Positions 36,773-45,936 of a stretch of 64,000 nucleotides of DNA are shown piece after piece. The position numbers and the translations under genes were made by a program. Under the pieces are notes generated by a model. It ran no database searches. It was given only the letters and a program-made list of their open reading frames with translations, and was not told the origin of the DNA. How positions within the stretch are numbered: position 1 is the first letter of the stretch; every line of letters begins with the position of its first letter. This DNA is from CAZCTC01 sp964501335. Its GTDB lineage: Bacteria; Chloroflexota; Anaerolineae; B4-G1; SLSP01. The stretch covers positions 10,951 through 74,950 of the forward strand of contig CAZCTC010000037.1 of assembly GCA_964501335.1 (NCBI GenBank), in the 5' to 3' direction.

Positions 36773-39148
36773 TTACGGTAACGGCACCGTCGTCGGAGTC
36801 GGGGTCGGCGTCTCCGTCGGCACAGGAGGGCCCACCGTCGGCGTCGCCGTTGCCGTCGGTGTCGGTGTGAAAGTAGGAGTTCCCACCGTCGGCGTAAGCG
36901 TCGCCGTGGCCGTCGCCGTCGGCGTAACCGTCCGGGTCGCCGTCGGCGTAAAAGTAGCCGTGGGAGCCCGCGTGGACGTCGGCGTAAAGGTCGGCGTCGG
37001 CACATCGCCGACCCGATCCATCCAGGCCTTCGCCAAAGCATTGTTGGCCCCTTCGTAATACTCCACAATCACCGTGTGATTCCCCGCATTGATCAACACA
37101 TCCTTGCTGTAGGTACGATCTCCCGCACTGCTGTGCCATTCTGAAATGAGCAGAACCCCATCCACATAGATCCGCACCCCGTCATCGGCTATCACCGAGA
37201 ACCGATAAACCCCGGCCTGGAATCCCAGAGTCCGACTCCACCGCACCGAGAAATTGTCCGTCGGCAACCCGGTAGCCGGAGCCCCCGTTCCCCAGTTGAA
37301 ATCGATCGTCGTATCGTTCCGGGTCAACGCCGGCGTCCCCGAAAGGCTGTTGTTCCCGAAATACTCCCCTTTCCAATCAGGATAAGAGGGAGTAGTCACT
37401 TCCCACCAGAGCCGCACCTGAGCGCTCCCCACCGCCTCATAGTAATCCATCCGCAGGGCATGGGTTCCATTGCTCAACGCCACATCCCGGGTCACCTCCC
37501 GAACAGATCCGTCACGCCACTCATCAATGATCGGCTGATTGTCGATCCACAACCGGGCCCCGTCATCGATAATCATATGGAAACGGTAGGTCCCCGGCTG
37601 AAAGGTCAAACTGCGCGTCCAGCGAGCGCTGAAATTATCCGCCGGCAACAACGTCGAAGGCGAACTCTCTTTCCAATCAAAGTTAACCTCTTTGTCGTTT
37701 CGCACCAGCGTTGAATTACCGCTCAACGTACGGTTGGCCCAGTATTCCCCACGCCAATCCGCAAAGCTGGTCCCTTGATCCCAACGCAACTGAATCGCAG
37801 CACTGTTCGTCACTTCGTAATACTCGACACGCAGAATGTGATAGCCCGCCGTCAAATTGGTATCGACAGTCAATTCCCGCAACGATCCCGGTTTCCATTC
37901 ATCGATCAACAACCGACCGTCCACATACAACCGTACACCATCGTCAACCCATACATGGAAACGGTAACTGCCGCCGTCAAAAGAAATGGCCCGGGTCCAG
38001 CGTACTGCAAAATGATCGGCCGGCATTCCGCTGACCGGTGCCCCCGTCCCCCAATCAAAGTTCAGCACCGGATCGTTACGCACCAAAAACGGCGCGGTAG
38101 AGAAGGTGACATTGCTGTAATATTCGCCTCGCCACTGGGGGAATTCACCCAGCCGCTCCCAGGAAAACGCAATCGAAGCATTCCCGATATTCTCGAAATA
38201 CTCCACCCGCAAATTGTGGGTCCCGGCCCCTAAACTTCGCTCCGCCACATAGACCGAACCCGTTGCCTCACGCCATTGATCGATAATCAGCTGATTGTCG
38301 ATCCAGACCCGCACCCCATCGTCCGCCACTGCATAAAAACGATAGGTCCCTTCTGAGAAACTGAGCGAACGGCTCCAACGCACTGAAAAATGATCGGCCG
38401 GCATCCCGGCAATCGGCCCCTCACCGCCCCAATTGAAATCCAGAGTCGCGTCGGTGCGAATATTCACCGGAGCATCGGCCAGATCCCCATTCTTGAAATA
38501 CTCTCCGCGCCAGCCGGCGACTCCATAACGAGGCGTGGCGGTGGCCGTCGGCAACGGCCGTTTGGTCGGAGTAGCCGAAGGCACGGTCGGAGCCGGGGTC
38601 GAAGTCGCCGTCGGCGGAACCTGAGTCGGCGTAACCTGCGGCAAAGGCGTCAACGTAAGAGTCGGCGTCCAGGTAGGAACGTTCATCGGTTTCACGGCCA
38701 GGGAGCTGTCAATTGAAGCCCCGCTCGGCAATGAAATGACCCGTACGGTAACCTGCGGTAACGCGACCCAGGAATCAACCGCCGGGAAAGTAAACGCGGT
38801 CGAAAAGGAACCGTCTGATTTCACCGTAGCCGTGGCGACATCCATAGCCTGCTGCGGATTTGAAGTCAAATCAACCAGCAACACTTCGATACTGTCCCCG
38901 GCCTTCCAGCCCTTGCCGAACACGGAAACAAAAGTACCGGCCTCGGCCTCCTGGGGAATCATCATCACCATCGGCTTGGGCAACGGGGTAGGTGTTCGTG
39001 GCGGCATAAAGATCATCCTGCCCACCCAGGCCGCCAGAATTAAAGAGCCGATACATGTCAAAAACAAAAGAATGCCGACCAGGATCACAACCCAATTCGG
39101 CACCCCACTGAAAATCCCGCTCTGTTTGGGCCTGTTGTTCTGCACCAT
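36773..39148 (-). CDS. Surface protein with four tandem PA14 domains
   Basis: A 791-residue protein. The ATG at 39148 has AAGGAG 7 nt upstream. An N-terminal helix (WVVILVGILLFLTCIGSLIL) anchors it. Residues ~45-130 look like an Ig-like domain (AGTFVSVFGKGWKAGDSI), followed by a Thr/Pro linker. Four PA14 domains start near residues 211, 336, 464 and 591. Each opens W(R/K)GEY and contains a VRWxR core and a DDGVRVWID-type calcium/sugar-binding strand. The last ~85 residues are a Thr/Pro-rich low-complexity tail. PA14 domains usually bind glycans. No enzyme domain is attached, so it probably binds carbohydrate or cell-wall material outside the cell. Confidence 0.9.
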   Translation of the reverse strand: MVQNNRPKQSGIFSGVPNWVVILVGILLFLTCIGSLILAAWVGRMIFMPPRTPTPLPKPMVMMIPQEAEAGTFVSVFGKGWKAGDSIEVLLVDLTSNPQQAMDVATATVKSDGSFSTAFTFPAVDSWVALPQVTVRVISLPSGASIDSSLAVKPMNVPTWTPTLTLTPLPQVTPTQVPPTATSTPAPTVPSATPTKRPLPTATATPRYGVAGWRGEYFKNGDLADAPVNIRTDATLDFNWGGEGPIAGMPADHFSVRWSRSLSFSEGTYRFYAVADDGVRVWIDNQLIIDQWREATGSVYVAERSLGAGTHNLRVEYFENIGNASIAFSWERLGEFPQWRGEYYSNVTFSTAPFLVRNDPVLNFDWGTGAPVSGMPADHFAVRWTRAISFDGGSYRFHVWVDDGVRLYVDGRLLIDEWKPGSLRELTVDTNLTAGYHILRVEYYEVTNSAAIQLRWDQGTSFADWRGEYWANRTLSGNSTLVRNDKEVNFDWKESSPSTLLPADNFSARWTRSLTFQPGTYRFHMIIDDGARLWIDNQPIIDEWRDGSVREVTRDVALSNGTHALRMDYYEAVGSAQVRLWWEVTTPSYPDWKGEYFGNNSLSGTPALTRNDTTIDFNWGTGAPATGLPTDNFSVRWSRTLGFQAGVYRFSVIADDGVRIYVDGVLLISEWHSSAGDRTYSKDVLINAGNHTVIVEYYEGANNALAKAWMDRVGDVPTPTFTPTSTRAPTATFTPTATRTVTPTATATATLTPTVGTPTFTPTPTATATPTVGPPVPTETPTPTPTTVPLP

Positions 39149-39256
39149 AGTCCAACTCCTTACTTTAGTACCTTCGCTCAATCCTTACCCCGATGTTAAG
39201 CGATGGTGAAAAGTTCCTTAAAATTCTATCCCGACCGAAAATATAAAAAGAAATTC

Positions 39257-40411
39257 CTACAACGCCCGATAGAGGATCTCTTGCAATTCATCCGCCGTCA
39301 ACGGCAACGGATTCCCTTTCATACTGCTGGCCTCGGCCGCCTTTTCTGCAACCAGGGGAATCTGAGCCGCCGTCAAACCGTAACGGCTCAACGCCGGAAT
39401 CTGCAAAGTCGCCGCCACCTCCGAAACCCACTGCACGCCGTCCACGGCCGTGGCTTTCAAATCTCCGGTCAACAAAGCCCCCAGCTCGATATAGCGCCGC
39501 AGAGCCCGACTGTCCGGCTGCCGCATTTCCAGCGCCCGGATATTGACCGCCATCACGTAAGGCAGCAAGCAGGCACACAAAGCGCCATGAGGAGCCGCAA
39601 ACATTCCGCCCAGCGGCGCAGCAAACCCATGAGCAGCTCCCAGGCCCGCATTGGCCAGCGCCAATCCCCCGAAAAGGCTGGCCAGCGCCATATCTTCACG
39701 GGCTTCCGTATCATCGCCCTGCTCATAGGCTCGCACCAGCGAGCGTGCTGCCCGCGGCAACCCTTCCCGGCAAAAACCGTCAGTCATCGCATTGGCCCGC
39801 ACCGAAACATAAGGTTCGATCAATTGGGTCAAAGCATCCAACCCTGTGCTCGCCGTCACCGCCGGCGGGAGTTGATAGGTCAGCTCGGGATCGACCAAAG
39901 CGACCTTCGGCAACATGCCGGGGCTCCGCAGGCTTACCTTGACCTGTTGGTCCGGCGCCGTCAAAACAGCATTGCGAGTCACCTCGGCCCCCGTCCCCGC
40001 CGTCGTTGGGATCGCCAGATAGGGCACCGCCGGCTGCTTCAACGGAGCCCCCCGCCCGATCACTTCGACGTAATCCAGAGGATCGCCGCCGTTAGCCAGC
40101 AGAGCCGCCACGGCCTTCCCGGCATCCAACACACTGCCGCCGCCGCAGCCGATCACCAGGTCACACCCGGCCGCCCGGGCCCGCGCCGTACCTTCCCGCA
40201 CCAGATCCAACGTCGGCTCACTCTCTACGGTAAAGCGAGTTGTTTCCAGGCCGGCCTGTTGTACCCTATCCAACAACCGCTGAGCATTTTTATCCTCTAC
40301 CCGCGTCACAACAAAAGCCCGATGCCCCAACCCCGCCGCCAATGGACCGGCCTCTTTCAGCGTCCCCGGCCCAAAGATAATCCGCGTCGCTGTCGCAAAT
40401 TCAAACTGCAT
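39257..40411 (-). CDS. Iron-containing alcohol dehydrogenase
   Basis: A 384-residue group III alcohol dehydrogenase. The NAD(P)-binding site is GCGGGSVLDAGKAVA. Metal ligands appear in STGLDALTQLIEPYVS (Asp) and in GAAHGFAAPLGGMFAAPHGALCA (His residues). The overall pattern (FGPGTLKEAG at the start) also fits maleylacetate-reductase-like members. It lies 9 nt after the monooxygenase-like gene, so the two probably act together, for example on an aldehyde or quinone-derived compound. The substrate is not predictable. Confidence 0.93.
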   Translation of the reverse strand: MQFEFATATRIIFGPGTLKEAGPLAAGLGHRAFVVTRVEDKNAQRLLDRVQQAGLETTRFTVESEPTLDLVREGTARARAAGCDLVIGCGGGSVLDAGKAVAALLANGGDPLDYVEVIGRGAPLKQPAVPYLAIPTTAGTGAEVTRNAVLTAPDQQVKVSLRSPGMLPKVALVDPELTYQLPPAVTASTGLDALTQLIEPYVSVRANAMTDGFCREGLPRAARSLVRAYEQGDDTEAREDMALASLFGGLALANAGLGAAHGFAAPLGGMFAAPHGALCACLLPYVMAVNIRALEMRQPDSRALRRYIELGALLTGDLKATAVDGVQWVSEVAATLQIPALSRYGLTAAQIPLVAEKAAEASSMKGNPLPLTADELQEILYRAL

Positions 40412-40420
40412 GGTCCCCTC

Positions 40421-40729
40421 TTATCCCCAGCCCGGATCGTCAGGATAAATATTGCTATATTTAATCGAAGTCCGCGGTTCAGCCATCATTTCCGCCACCG
40501 TATCGCGCCAGACTGCATAATGAGGCATCTCCTTATGCCGGGCCGGATCATCCGGCGTCCGATAGACTTCCACCAGGACAAACCGGGTCGGATCGTCCTG
40601 CTGTTGAATCACATCGAAACGGGCAATCCCGGCTTCCTGGACACTCTGGCGGGCATTTTCCTGAGTGGCCTTACGGAAAGCCTCCACAAATTCAGGCTTA
40701 ACTTTGACGTAAACATGGACAATGAACAT
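40421..40729 (-). CDS. Antibiotic biosynthesis monooxygenase-family (ABM) protein
   Basis: A 102-residue single ABM domain (FIVHVYVKVKPEFVEAF, later RFVLVEVYRTPDDPARH) with the dimeric ferredoxin-like fold of YgiN and LsrG-type proteins. Such proteins act on quinols or small carbonyl signals, often without a cofactor. AGGAGGAG lies a few nt before the ATG. It is the upstream partner of the iron alcohol dehydrogenase. A joint role in handling a reactive carbonyl is inferred from context only. Confidence 0.88.
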   Translation of the reverse strand: MFIVHVYVKVKPEFVEAFRKATQENARQSVQEAGIARFDVIQQQDDPTRFVLVEVYRTPDDPARHKEMPHYAVWRDTVAEMMAEPRTSIKYSNIYPDDPGWG

Positions 40730-40828
40730 AGGTTCTCCTCCTTATGTTTGCTGATATCCCCTAATTAACCCCTATAACTACCCTTGAAAACGAAGTCCTC
40801 TCTCCAGATTGATTATGTATCCTATACC

Positions 40829-40878
40829 GGAAGAAAGGAAGCCGGAAAACAACAAGGCCTTCCGGCTTCCTTTCTTCC
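40829..40878. repeat. Long perfect inverted repeat between two minus genes
   Basis: A perfect 19-bp stem (40829-40847 with 40860-40878) with a 12-nt loop. The arms are purine-rich (GGAAGAAAGGAAGCCGGAA), unlike the GC-core palindromes. It lies 73 nt after the lipoprotein stop. No clear U-run follows on the minus strand. Confidence 0.7.
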
Positions 40879-40951
40879 AATCTTCCCGGCATAAAGTGCA
40901 AAATCAACCTGAATACAGATCAGGAATTCATAGAGCAGCAGCTTGAGATGC

Positions 40952-41551
40952 TTATGAGATCCAGATCATCTGTTGATCGATAATCACCCATTTCCCATCC
41001 CGCTTTTCCAACACGATCATATACCCGGCACCGGCCAGCCAATGGCTTTGATTTCCCATATAAACGACCGCACTCGTATAAGCAAAATTAAATCCCACCG
41101 CAGAGAGCGTCATCAGCCCCTGGGAATCCGGATATTTCTTATAAAAAAGTTCCCAGCCGTCCTCGCTCTCCTGACTGAAAATCGCATTCACCTCTTCGTT
41201 AGAAATCAAAACGACTGGAACACCCACATTAAAGAGCCCGGCATTGAGGGTATGAGATTCTTTATTCTGGTCCCGATAATCATCCCAGGCCGCAGGATCA
41301 GCAGCTTCAGGAGCAGACTGACCGTCCAAACCGCCATGCCCGGTCGAAGTTTCTCCCGTAATCACAATCCGGGCCAGATTTCCGCCAGCCATCTCCTGCA
41401 TCACAGCATCATAAACGGCATAGGATTCTACGATAGAATTATCAACTGGAGTAACAGGAGTCTGCGTGGCAGGAATCGAATTAATCCCCCCCCCCTGACA
41501 CCCCACCAAAATTACCGCCAACACCAACAACCACCATTTCGACTTATTCAT
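40952..41551 (-). CDS. Lipoprotein of unknown function
   Basis: A 199-residue protein from the ATG at 41551, where GGGAGG lies 7 nt upstream; a longer frame upstream runs through repeat sequence. The signal peptide ends in the lipobox ILVGC, so Cys18 would be lipidated. The mature part has a Gln/Pro linker and then a compact domain ending YMIVLEKRDGKWVIIDQQMIW, a pattern resembling the cystatin/NTF2-like folds used for small ligand binding. Function is unknown. It seems to be transcribed alone. Confidence 0.8.
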   Translation of the reverse strand: MNKSKWWLLVLAVILVGCQGGGINSIPATQTPVTPVDNSIVESYAVYDAVMQEMAGGNLARIVITGETSTGHGGLDGQSAPEAADPAAWDDYRDQNKESHTLNAGLFNVGVPVVLISNEEVNAIFSQESEDGWELFYKKYPDSQGLMTLSAVGFNFAYTSAVVYMGNQSHWLAGAGYMIVLEKRDGKWVIIDQQMIWIS

Positions 41552-41662
41552 TGGATTTCCTCCCATTCTGGAATATTGCTGAACGCAATTTCTTCCAGTA
41601 ATGTTCCCGGAGGATATCCTGTCCTGAAAATAGGCCGCGCTGGCCCTCATATCCCCCCTACC

Positions 41663-41754
41663 CCCCCTTTTCTCCCAAAGACGCAGATGGGAGAAAAGGG
41701 GGAATTTGTTTTTTGGGGGAATTTGCACGCCTCAGAAGGCGTGCAAATTCCCCC
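41663..41754 (+). repeat. Double palindrome copy of the repeat family
   Basis: Hairpin A is a perfect 15-bp stem (41663-41677 with 41688-41702). Hairpin B is a perfect 18-bp stem (41715-41732 with 41737-41754) with CAGA loop. The stem sequences match no other copy; only the architecture and loop are shared. Confidence 0.8.
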
Positions 41755-41760
41755 CTCCCC

Positions 41761-41900
41761 TTTTTTGCCACCCTCGCATTAGAAGGCGCCTTCTTGTCGA
41801 GCATTCTCAGCCCCAAAGGGGCGACCTCAAGGTAGCCTGGGGTGAAGCCCCAGGAAACCGCGCCGGCCACCCCATTTTCATCCTTCGGGGTGCCGCCCCG
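41761..41900. repeat. Dispersed ~140-bp repeat, copy 1 (partner 48911-49050)
   Basis: It runs from TTTTTTGCCACCCTCGCATT to a CCTTCGGGGTGCCGCCCC end and includes CCTGGGGTGAAGCCCCAGG. It is nearly identical to 48911-49050; both follow a hairpin of the family. Confidence 0.8.
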
Positions 41901-41903
41901 GCC

Positions 41904-42025
41904 TTGTAACGTCCCGCAAATGATCTTTTCCCGGTCAGATACGACGCGCGGTGCGAAGCAGGGAAAGAGAGTTTTTTGTTGATGTTTTGGTGCGCATCAG
42001 AATGCGCACCAAAACATAGGCTTTT
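41904..42025 (+). repeat. Two-hairpin repeat element, forward
   Basis: Conserved tail from TGTAACGTCCCGCAAATG. Hairpin A is weak (CTTTTCCC with GGGAAAG). Hairpin B is a perfect 16-bp stem (41982-41997 with 42002-42017), CAGA loop, then GGCTTTTTT. Confidence 0.87.
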
Positions 42026-42151
42026 TTCGCCACATTGCATTGACAGGCGCCTTCTTAAGCCTTGAAAGAGAGCAATTTAAAGAAAATCTCCTCTCTTCTT
42101 CTCTGTGATCTCTGTAACTTTGTGGTGGAATCTCTTCTTCGCCCTTGCGGC

Positions 42152-43084
42152 CTATTGTATGCCCCTTGCAAACTCCACCACGCTCTGCCTTACCTGCGGC
42201 CAGGCAGGACGGTTGACGTACAACAAATCATGGGCCGCCGTCACCTCCAGATAACGTTCTACCTGCGGCAAGCGCGCCGCCAGCCGCCGCGTCGTCACCG
42301 GCAAAACCACCACATCCAGATTGCCCTGCACAATCAGCGTCGGCGTCCGAACCAGCGGAGCGGCCCGCACCGCCGTCTGCCCCGCCCGCTGGATCTGTAC
42401 CAGCGTCCGCAACGGAAAACGCATCTCCCGCAAGGCCGCCCGCAATTCCGGCCTATCCCATTCCACTCCCGGCAAAAAGTTTTCCACATCTTTCCTCACC
42501 TGTGGAAAATCCAGCCACTCCCAGTAACGCAAAAGCTGCGGCGCCGGCGGGAACAGCCACTGCCCCGCATACAGCGCCTGCCGTAAAGGAAGGATCAATC
42601 CGGAAAAAGGCGCCAGCAACACCAACCCGTCGGGAGGACAGGCCGCCGCCGCCCGCACCGACAACGCGCCGCCCATCGAAAGCCCCACCAACAGCACCCG
42701 CTCATAATCACGTTTCAACCGTTCCAACGCCCCGGTAACCGTCTGTTGCCAGTCTTCCCAACGACGCTCGCCCAATTCCAAAATCTCCGGTCCGAAACCC
42801 GGCAACAAGGGCGCCTCGACCGTCCACCCCTGCGTATGCAATTCATCAGCCAACCAGCGCATCTCAATGGGCGAACCTGGAAAACCGTGCACCAACAGCG
42901 CCGCATTCCGCCCGCCTTCGCGCCGCAAACCGGCATGCTCGGGATGTTGATAGATCTCCAGGGGAAATTCCATCCGCGCCCGGGAAACCCGGGCGCGGTG
43001 TTGTTCACGATAACTATAGAAGAGCCCCCTCAGAATGCCTCCCCAGGGGCCGCTTTCAGGAAAAATCGACCGCCAATCGTTCAT
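42152..43084 (-). CDS. Alpha/beta hydrolase (carboxylesterase-like)
   Basis: A 310-residue protein from the ATG at 43084, which overlaps the aldo/keto reductase stop by 1 nt (TGATG). The oxyanion strand is LLVHGFPGSP, the nucleophile elbow GLSMGG (Ser), the acid is likely Asp in QGNLDVVV, and the catalytic His in AAHDLLY. The pattern fits thermophilic carboxylesterase or monoacylglycerol lipase types. It is the last gene of the redox operon starting at 46965. The substrate is unknown. Confidence 0.9.
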   Translation of the reverse strand: MNDWRSIFPESGPWGGILRGLFYSYREQHRARVSRARMEFPLEIYQHPEHAGLRREGGRNAALLVHGFPGSPIEMRWLADELHTQGWTVEAPLLPGFGPEILELGERRWEDWQQTVTGALERLKRDYERVLLVGLSMGGALSVRAAAACPPDGLVLLAPFSGLILPLRQALYAGQWLFPPAPQLLRYWEWLDFPQVRKDVENFLPGVEWDRPELRAALREMRFPLRTLVQIQRAGQTAVRAAPLVRTPTLIVQGNLDVVVLPVTTRRLAARLPQVERYLEVTAAHDLLYVNRPAWPQVRQSVVEFARGIQ

Positions 43085-44052
43085 CAATTTGAAATCCGAC
43101 TGCTGAGATCGTCCAAACGCTCGATTTCCGCCTCGGTCAACCGCCATCCCAGGGCCCCGGCATTCTGTAACACCTGCCGCGCATTCTTGGCCCCCGGGAT
43201 CGGCACACCGCCCTTACAAATGATCCAGTTAAGCGCCACCTGAGCCGTCGTCTTGCCTTCGTGGGCTTCTCCCATCGCCTTCATCTCATTCAACAAAGGC
43301 TGTAACTCATCCAGTTGCCGATTATAACGCATCCCCCGCATCCCCGACAATGGATTTTCGGGCGTATACTTCCCGGTCAGCACTCCCATCGCCAGCGGGC
43401 TATAGGCAATCAAAGTCACGCCCATCTCCTTACAGGCGGCCATCACCCCGTTCTTCTCCGGCGCTCGCTGCAACAGGCTGTATTCCACCTGATTGGAAGC
43501 CAGGGTGATGCCGTATTTCGCCAGCGATTCCTGCGCCAGCTGCATCTGCGCCGCGCTGTAATTCGATACCCCCACGGCCCGCACCATGCCGCGCCGGGCC
43601 GCTTCCCCCAACATCTCCATCAAATCTGGAATTCGCATCAACGGCGTGGGCCAGTGAATTTGATAAAGATCGGCCTGCGGCAATCCCAACCGGAGCAGGC
43701 TCACCGTCAACGCCCGCAGCAACGCCTTTTTCTCCATCCGCCAGGGATAAGGGAAAAATTTGGTCGCCACCACTACCGAAGCCGCGTTGGTCTCCCGGAT
43801 AAACTGCCCCAGAAATTTCTCGGACCGCCCATTGCCGTAGACCTCGGCCGTATCAAAGAGATTGATCCCTGCGCCCAACGCCACATCAAAGGCCTCGCGC
43901 AAATCCCGATCGGAATATTCCCCCCGACCGTATCCCCAGACCCCGACATGATCGCCCCAGGCCCAGGTGCCGACTCCCATCGGGCTGATCTGAATGTCGG
44001 TCTTTCCCAGATTCACACGCTGTACTCTATCGGTCGTTTCCAATGGATTCAT
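43084..44052 (-). CDS. Aldo/keto reductase
   Basis: A 322-residue (beta/alpha)8 NADPH-dependent reductase. The catalytic tetrad is visible: Asp and Tyr in NLFDTAEVYGNGRSE, Lys in VVATKFFPYPW and His in LYQIHWP. The C-terminal cofactor-binding region is IPGAKNARQVLQNAGALGW. The start overlaps the lactate dehydrogenase stop by 4 nt and the stop overlaps the esterase start by 1 nt. In this operon it probably reduces a small aldehyde or ketone. The physiological substrate is not evident. Confidence 0.95.
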   Translation of the reverse strand: MNPLETTDRVQRVNLGKTDIQISPMGVGTWAWGDHVGVWGYGRGEYSDRDLREAFDVALGAGINLFDTAEVYGNGRSEKFLGQFIRETNAASVVVATKFFPYPWRMEKKALLRALTVSLLRLGLPQADLYQIHWPTPLMRIPDLMEMLGEAARRGMVRAVGVSNYSAAQMQLAQESLAKYGITLASNQVEYSLLQRAPEKNGVMAACKEMGVTLIAYSPLAMGVLTGKYTPENPLSGMRGMRYNRQLDELQPLLNEMKAMGEAHEGKTTAQVALNWIICKGGVPIPGAKNARQVLQNAGALGWRLTEAEIERLDDLSSRISN

Positions 44053-44996
44053 TCACCTGCCTCCAATTCATCAATGGCTTTGCGAATGACCGTCGCACTC
44101 GACCGCAAAGCTTCGGTCTCTGCGGCGTTCAAGTCCAGAGGTAAAGTATCCAGAACGCCTTGCGCACCTACCAGATAAGGCAACGAAAGCGTCACGTTTT
44201 TCACACCCAACACCTCCTCATGCGGCGCACAGACCGTTAAAATGGCCCGGTGATCGTGCAGTACCACATCCAGAATCCGCGAAATTGCGGCCCCGATGCC
44301 GTAATACGTCGCACCCTTTCCCTCGATGATCTGATACGCAGCCCGGCAAATCTCGGTTTCCATCTCCCGGCGTTTTTCTTCTCCCCAGACAATATCGCAA
44401 TTGTTGACAAAGGTCTCCAGCGGGATACCTCCCACCGCCGCCAGCGACCATGTCAACAGTTCCGAATCGCCATGTTCCCCCACCACATAACCATGGATAT
44501 GCTGCGCATCCACCCCCAGATACCGCCCCAGCAAAGAACGGAAGCGGGCCGTATCCAGCGTCGTCCCCGATCCAAAAATCCGCTGGGCCGGAAAGCCTTG
44601 TTTATTGGCATAGGCCACCGCCACATGCGTCATGATATCCACCGGATTGCTCACCATCACAATCGTGGCCTCCGGGGCATATTTGAAAATCCCCTCCATC
44701 GCCGACCGGACAATCCCGGCATTGCGCCCCATCAACTGCAACCGGCTTTCCCCCGGCTTCTGAGCCGTCCCGGCCGTGACCACAATAGCCCGACAACCGG
44801 CCAGATCTTCGTACCCTCCCGCCCGTACCTCTAACGGATGGACAAAAGGCACGGCATGCAACAGATCATCGGCCTCAGCCTGGGCCCGTCGGACATTCAC
44901 ATCGACCAATACAATTTCGCTGCCCAACCCCCGCATGATCAAAGCATAGGCAGCCGTCGCCCCCACCAACCCCGTTCCTACAATACCCACTTTCAT
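44049..44996 (-). CDS. ldh: L-lactate dehydrogenase (LDH/MDH superfamily)
   Basis: A 315-residue protein from the ATG at 44996, with AGGAGG 6 nt upstream. The NAD site is GTGLVGATAAYALIMRG. The specificity loop reads TAQKPGESRLQL, with Gln at the position (102) that favours pyruvate over oxaloacetate. Substrate-binding Arg follows in the loop, and the catalytic Asp/His are in the LDTAR and GEHGDSE segments. These choices support lactate rather than malate dehydrogenase. It converts pyruvate and NADH to L-lactate during fermentation. Coupled by a 4-nt overlap to the aldo/keto reductase. Confidence 0.93.
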   Translation of the reverse strand: MKVGIVGTGLVGATAAYALIMRGLGSEIVLVDVNVRRAQAEADDLLHAVPFVHPLEVRAGGYEDLAGCRAIVVTAGTAQKPGESRLQLMGRNAGIVRSAMEGIFKYAPEATIVMVSNPVDIMTHVAVAYANKQGFPAQRIFGSGTTLDTARFRSLLGRYLGVDAQHIHGYVVGEHGDSELLTWSLAAVGGIPLETFVNNCDIVWGEEKRREMETEICRAAYQIIEGKGATYYGIGAAISRILDVVLHDHRAILTVCAPHEEVLGVKNVTLSLPYLVGAQGVLDTLPLDLNAAETEALRSSATVIRKAIDELEAGE

Positions 44997-45019
44997 CGCC
45001 AACCTCCTGCAAACAGAAA

Positions 45020-45058
45020 CATATTTTCGCGCGCCCCTACGGGGCGCGCGAAAATATG
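45020..45058. repeat. Bare palindrome of the repeat family
   Basis: A perfect 18-bp stem (45020-45037 with 45041-45058) with loop TAC and core TTTTCGCGCGCC. It lies 7 nt after the SDR stop codon and 24 nt before the lactate dehydrogenase start, inside the operon. Confidence 0.87.
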
Positions 45059-45064
45059 AACAAA

Positions 45065-45925
45065 TTACAACGGCCTCTCCCATGCCGATGGGATCGGAAT
45101 GATCTTCACATCGGCCGGAGGCGTCGGCCGCCCCATCAAACGACGCAGCCCCTCCCGGGCAAACCGCATCACAAAACTGAAAGTCGATCCCCGTACCAGC
45201 AACCCATTGCGGCCGTCCGTTGCCGGACCCGCCATCCAGAGCGCCTTGCGGGCCGACACTTCCGGCGCAACTCCCAAAATCCGCACAATCGATCCGAACG
45301 AAGCCAGTTTGGCTTCATGCCCTGCGATCACCTCAGCCCGCAGCAACAATTCCGTTTCCATCATCCCGGGATTGAATCCCATGATCTCCACCCCGGAACC
45401 TTTATGCTCCCCCGCCAGCGCCTGAGTAAAACTGTAGACCCAGGCCTTGCTGGATGCATAGGGGATCTGATAAGGAGTCGGGTTTTTATCGCCCCGCCCC
45501 AAAATATTGATCAACTTGCCCTTATGCTTGGGTAGAAAATGGCGCAAAGCCACCATGGCGCCATGATAGGTCCCCAAAATGTTGGTCTGAATTATCGCCT
45601 GAAAAGTCGTAGGATCGATCTCCACCGCCGGCCCATAAGGCCCTGCCTGGGCCGCATTGTTCACCCAGATATCGAACCCACCGAATGCCTTCTCCGCCAA
45701 TGCCCCCAAAGCCGCCACCGATTCCAGATTTCCGACATCGCAGGCCTGACCTTCCGCCCGGCCGCCGGCTGCACGTAAACTCTCCACCGCTTTGGCCACG
45801 GACTCAGCGGACCGGGAACCGAGCACTACGGCGGCCCCTTCACGGACATAAGCCCGGGCAATCTCCAACCCCAAGCCCCGACTTCCGCCGGTAATCACTG
45901 CGGTTTTGCCCTCTAAAAAGCCCAT
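45065..45925 (-). CDS. Short-chain dehydrogenase/reductase
   Basis: A 286-residue SDR. The start at 45925 is preferred because GAGG is 7 nt upstream; an ATG at 45931 is too close to it. The NAD(P) motif is TGGSRGLGLEIA, the NNAA motif is VNNAAQAG. The active site is YASSK, with Tyr and Lys in place. Where a catalytic Ser is usual, the sequence reads INILGRGDKNPTPYQIPYASSK, so the Ser at the standard spacing seems to be replaced. It follows the membrane protein by 11 nt. The substrate is unknown. Confidence 0.9.
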   Translation of the reverse strand: MGFLEGKTAVITGGSRGLGLEIARAYVREGAAVVLGSRSAESVAKAVESLRAAGGRAEGQACDVGNLESVAALGALAEKAFGGFDIWVNNAAQAGPYGPAVEIDPTTFQAIIQTNILGTYHGAMVALRHFLPKHKGKLINILGRGDKNPTPYQIPYASSKAWVYSFTQALAGEHKGSGVEIMGFNPGMMETELLLRAEVIAGHEAKLASFGSIVRILGVAPEVSARKALWMAGPATDGRNGLLVRGSTFSFVMRFAREGLRRLMGRPTPPADVKIIPIPSAWERPL

Positions 45926-45936
45926 CGTCATGCCTC

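Larger units (their letters stand above)
41552..42151. other. 600-bp region of interspersed repeats
   Basis: It holds CTGTCCTGAAAATAGG at 41619-41634, a double palindrome copy (41663-41754), a long dispersed repeat (41761-41900), another two-hairpin copy (41904-42025) and a CTCTGTG-type stretch to 42140. No gene is seen. Confidence 0.75.

Noticed and set aside
44049..44996. Malate dehydrogenase instead of lactate dehydrogenase
   Set aside because: The specificity loop has Gln (AQKPGE) rather than Arg at the discriminating position, which favours pyruvate.
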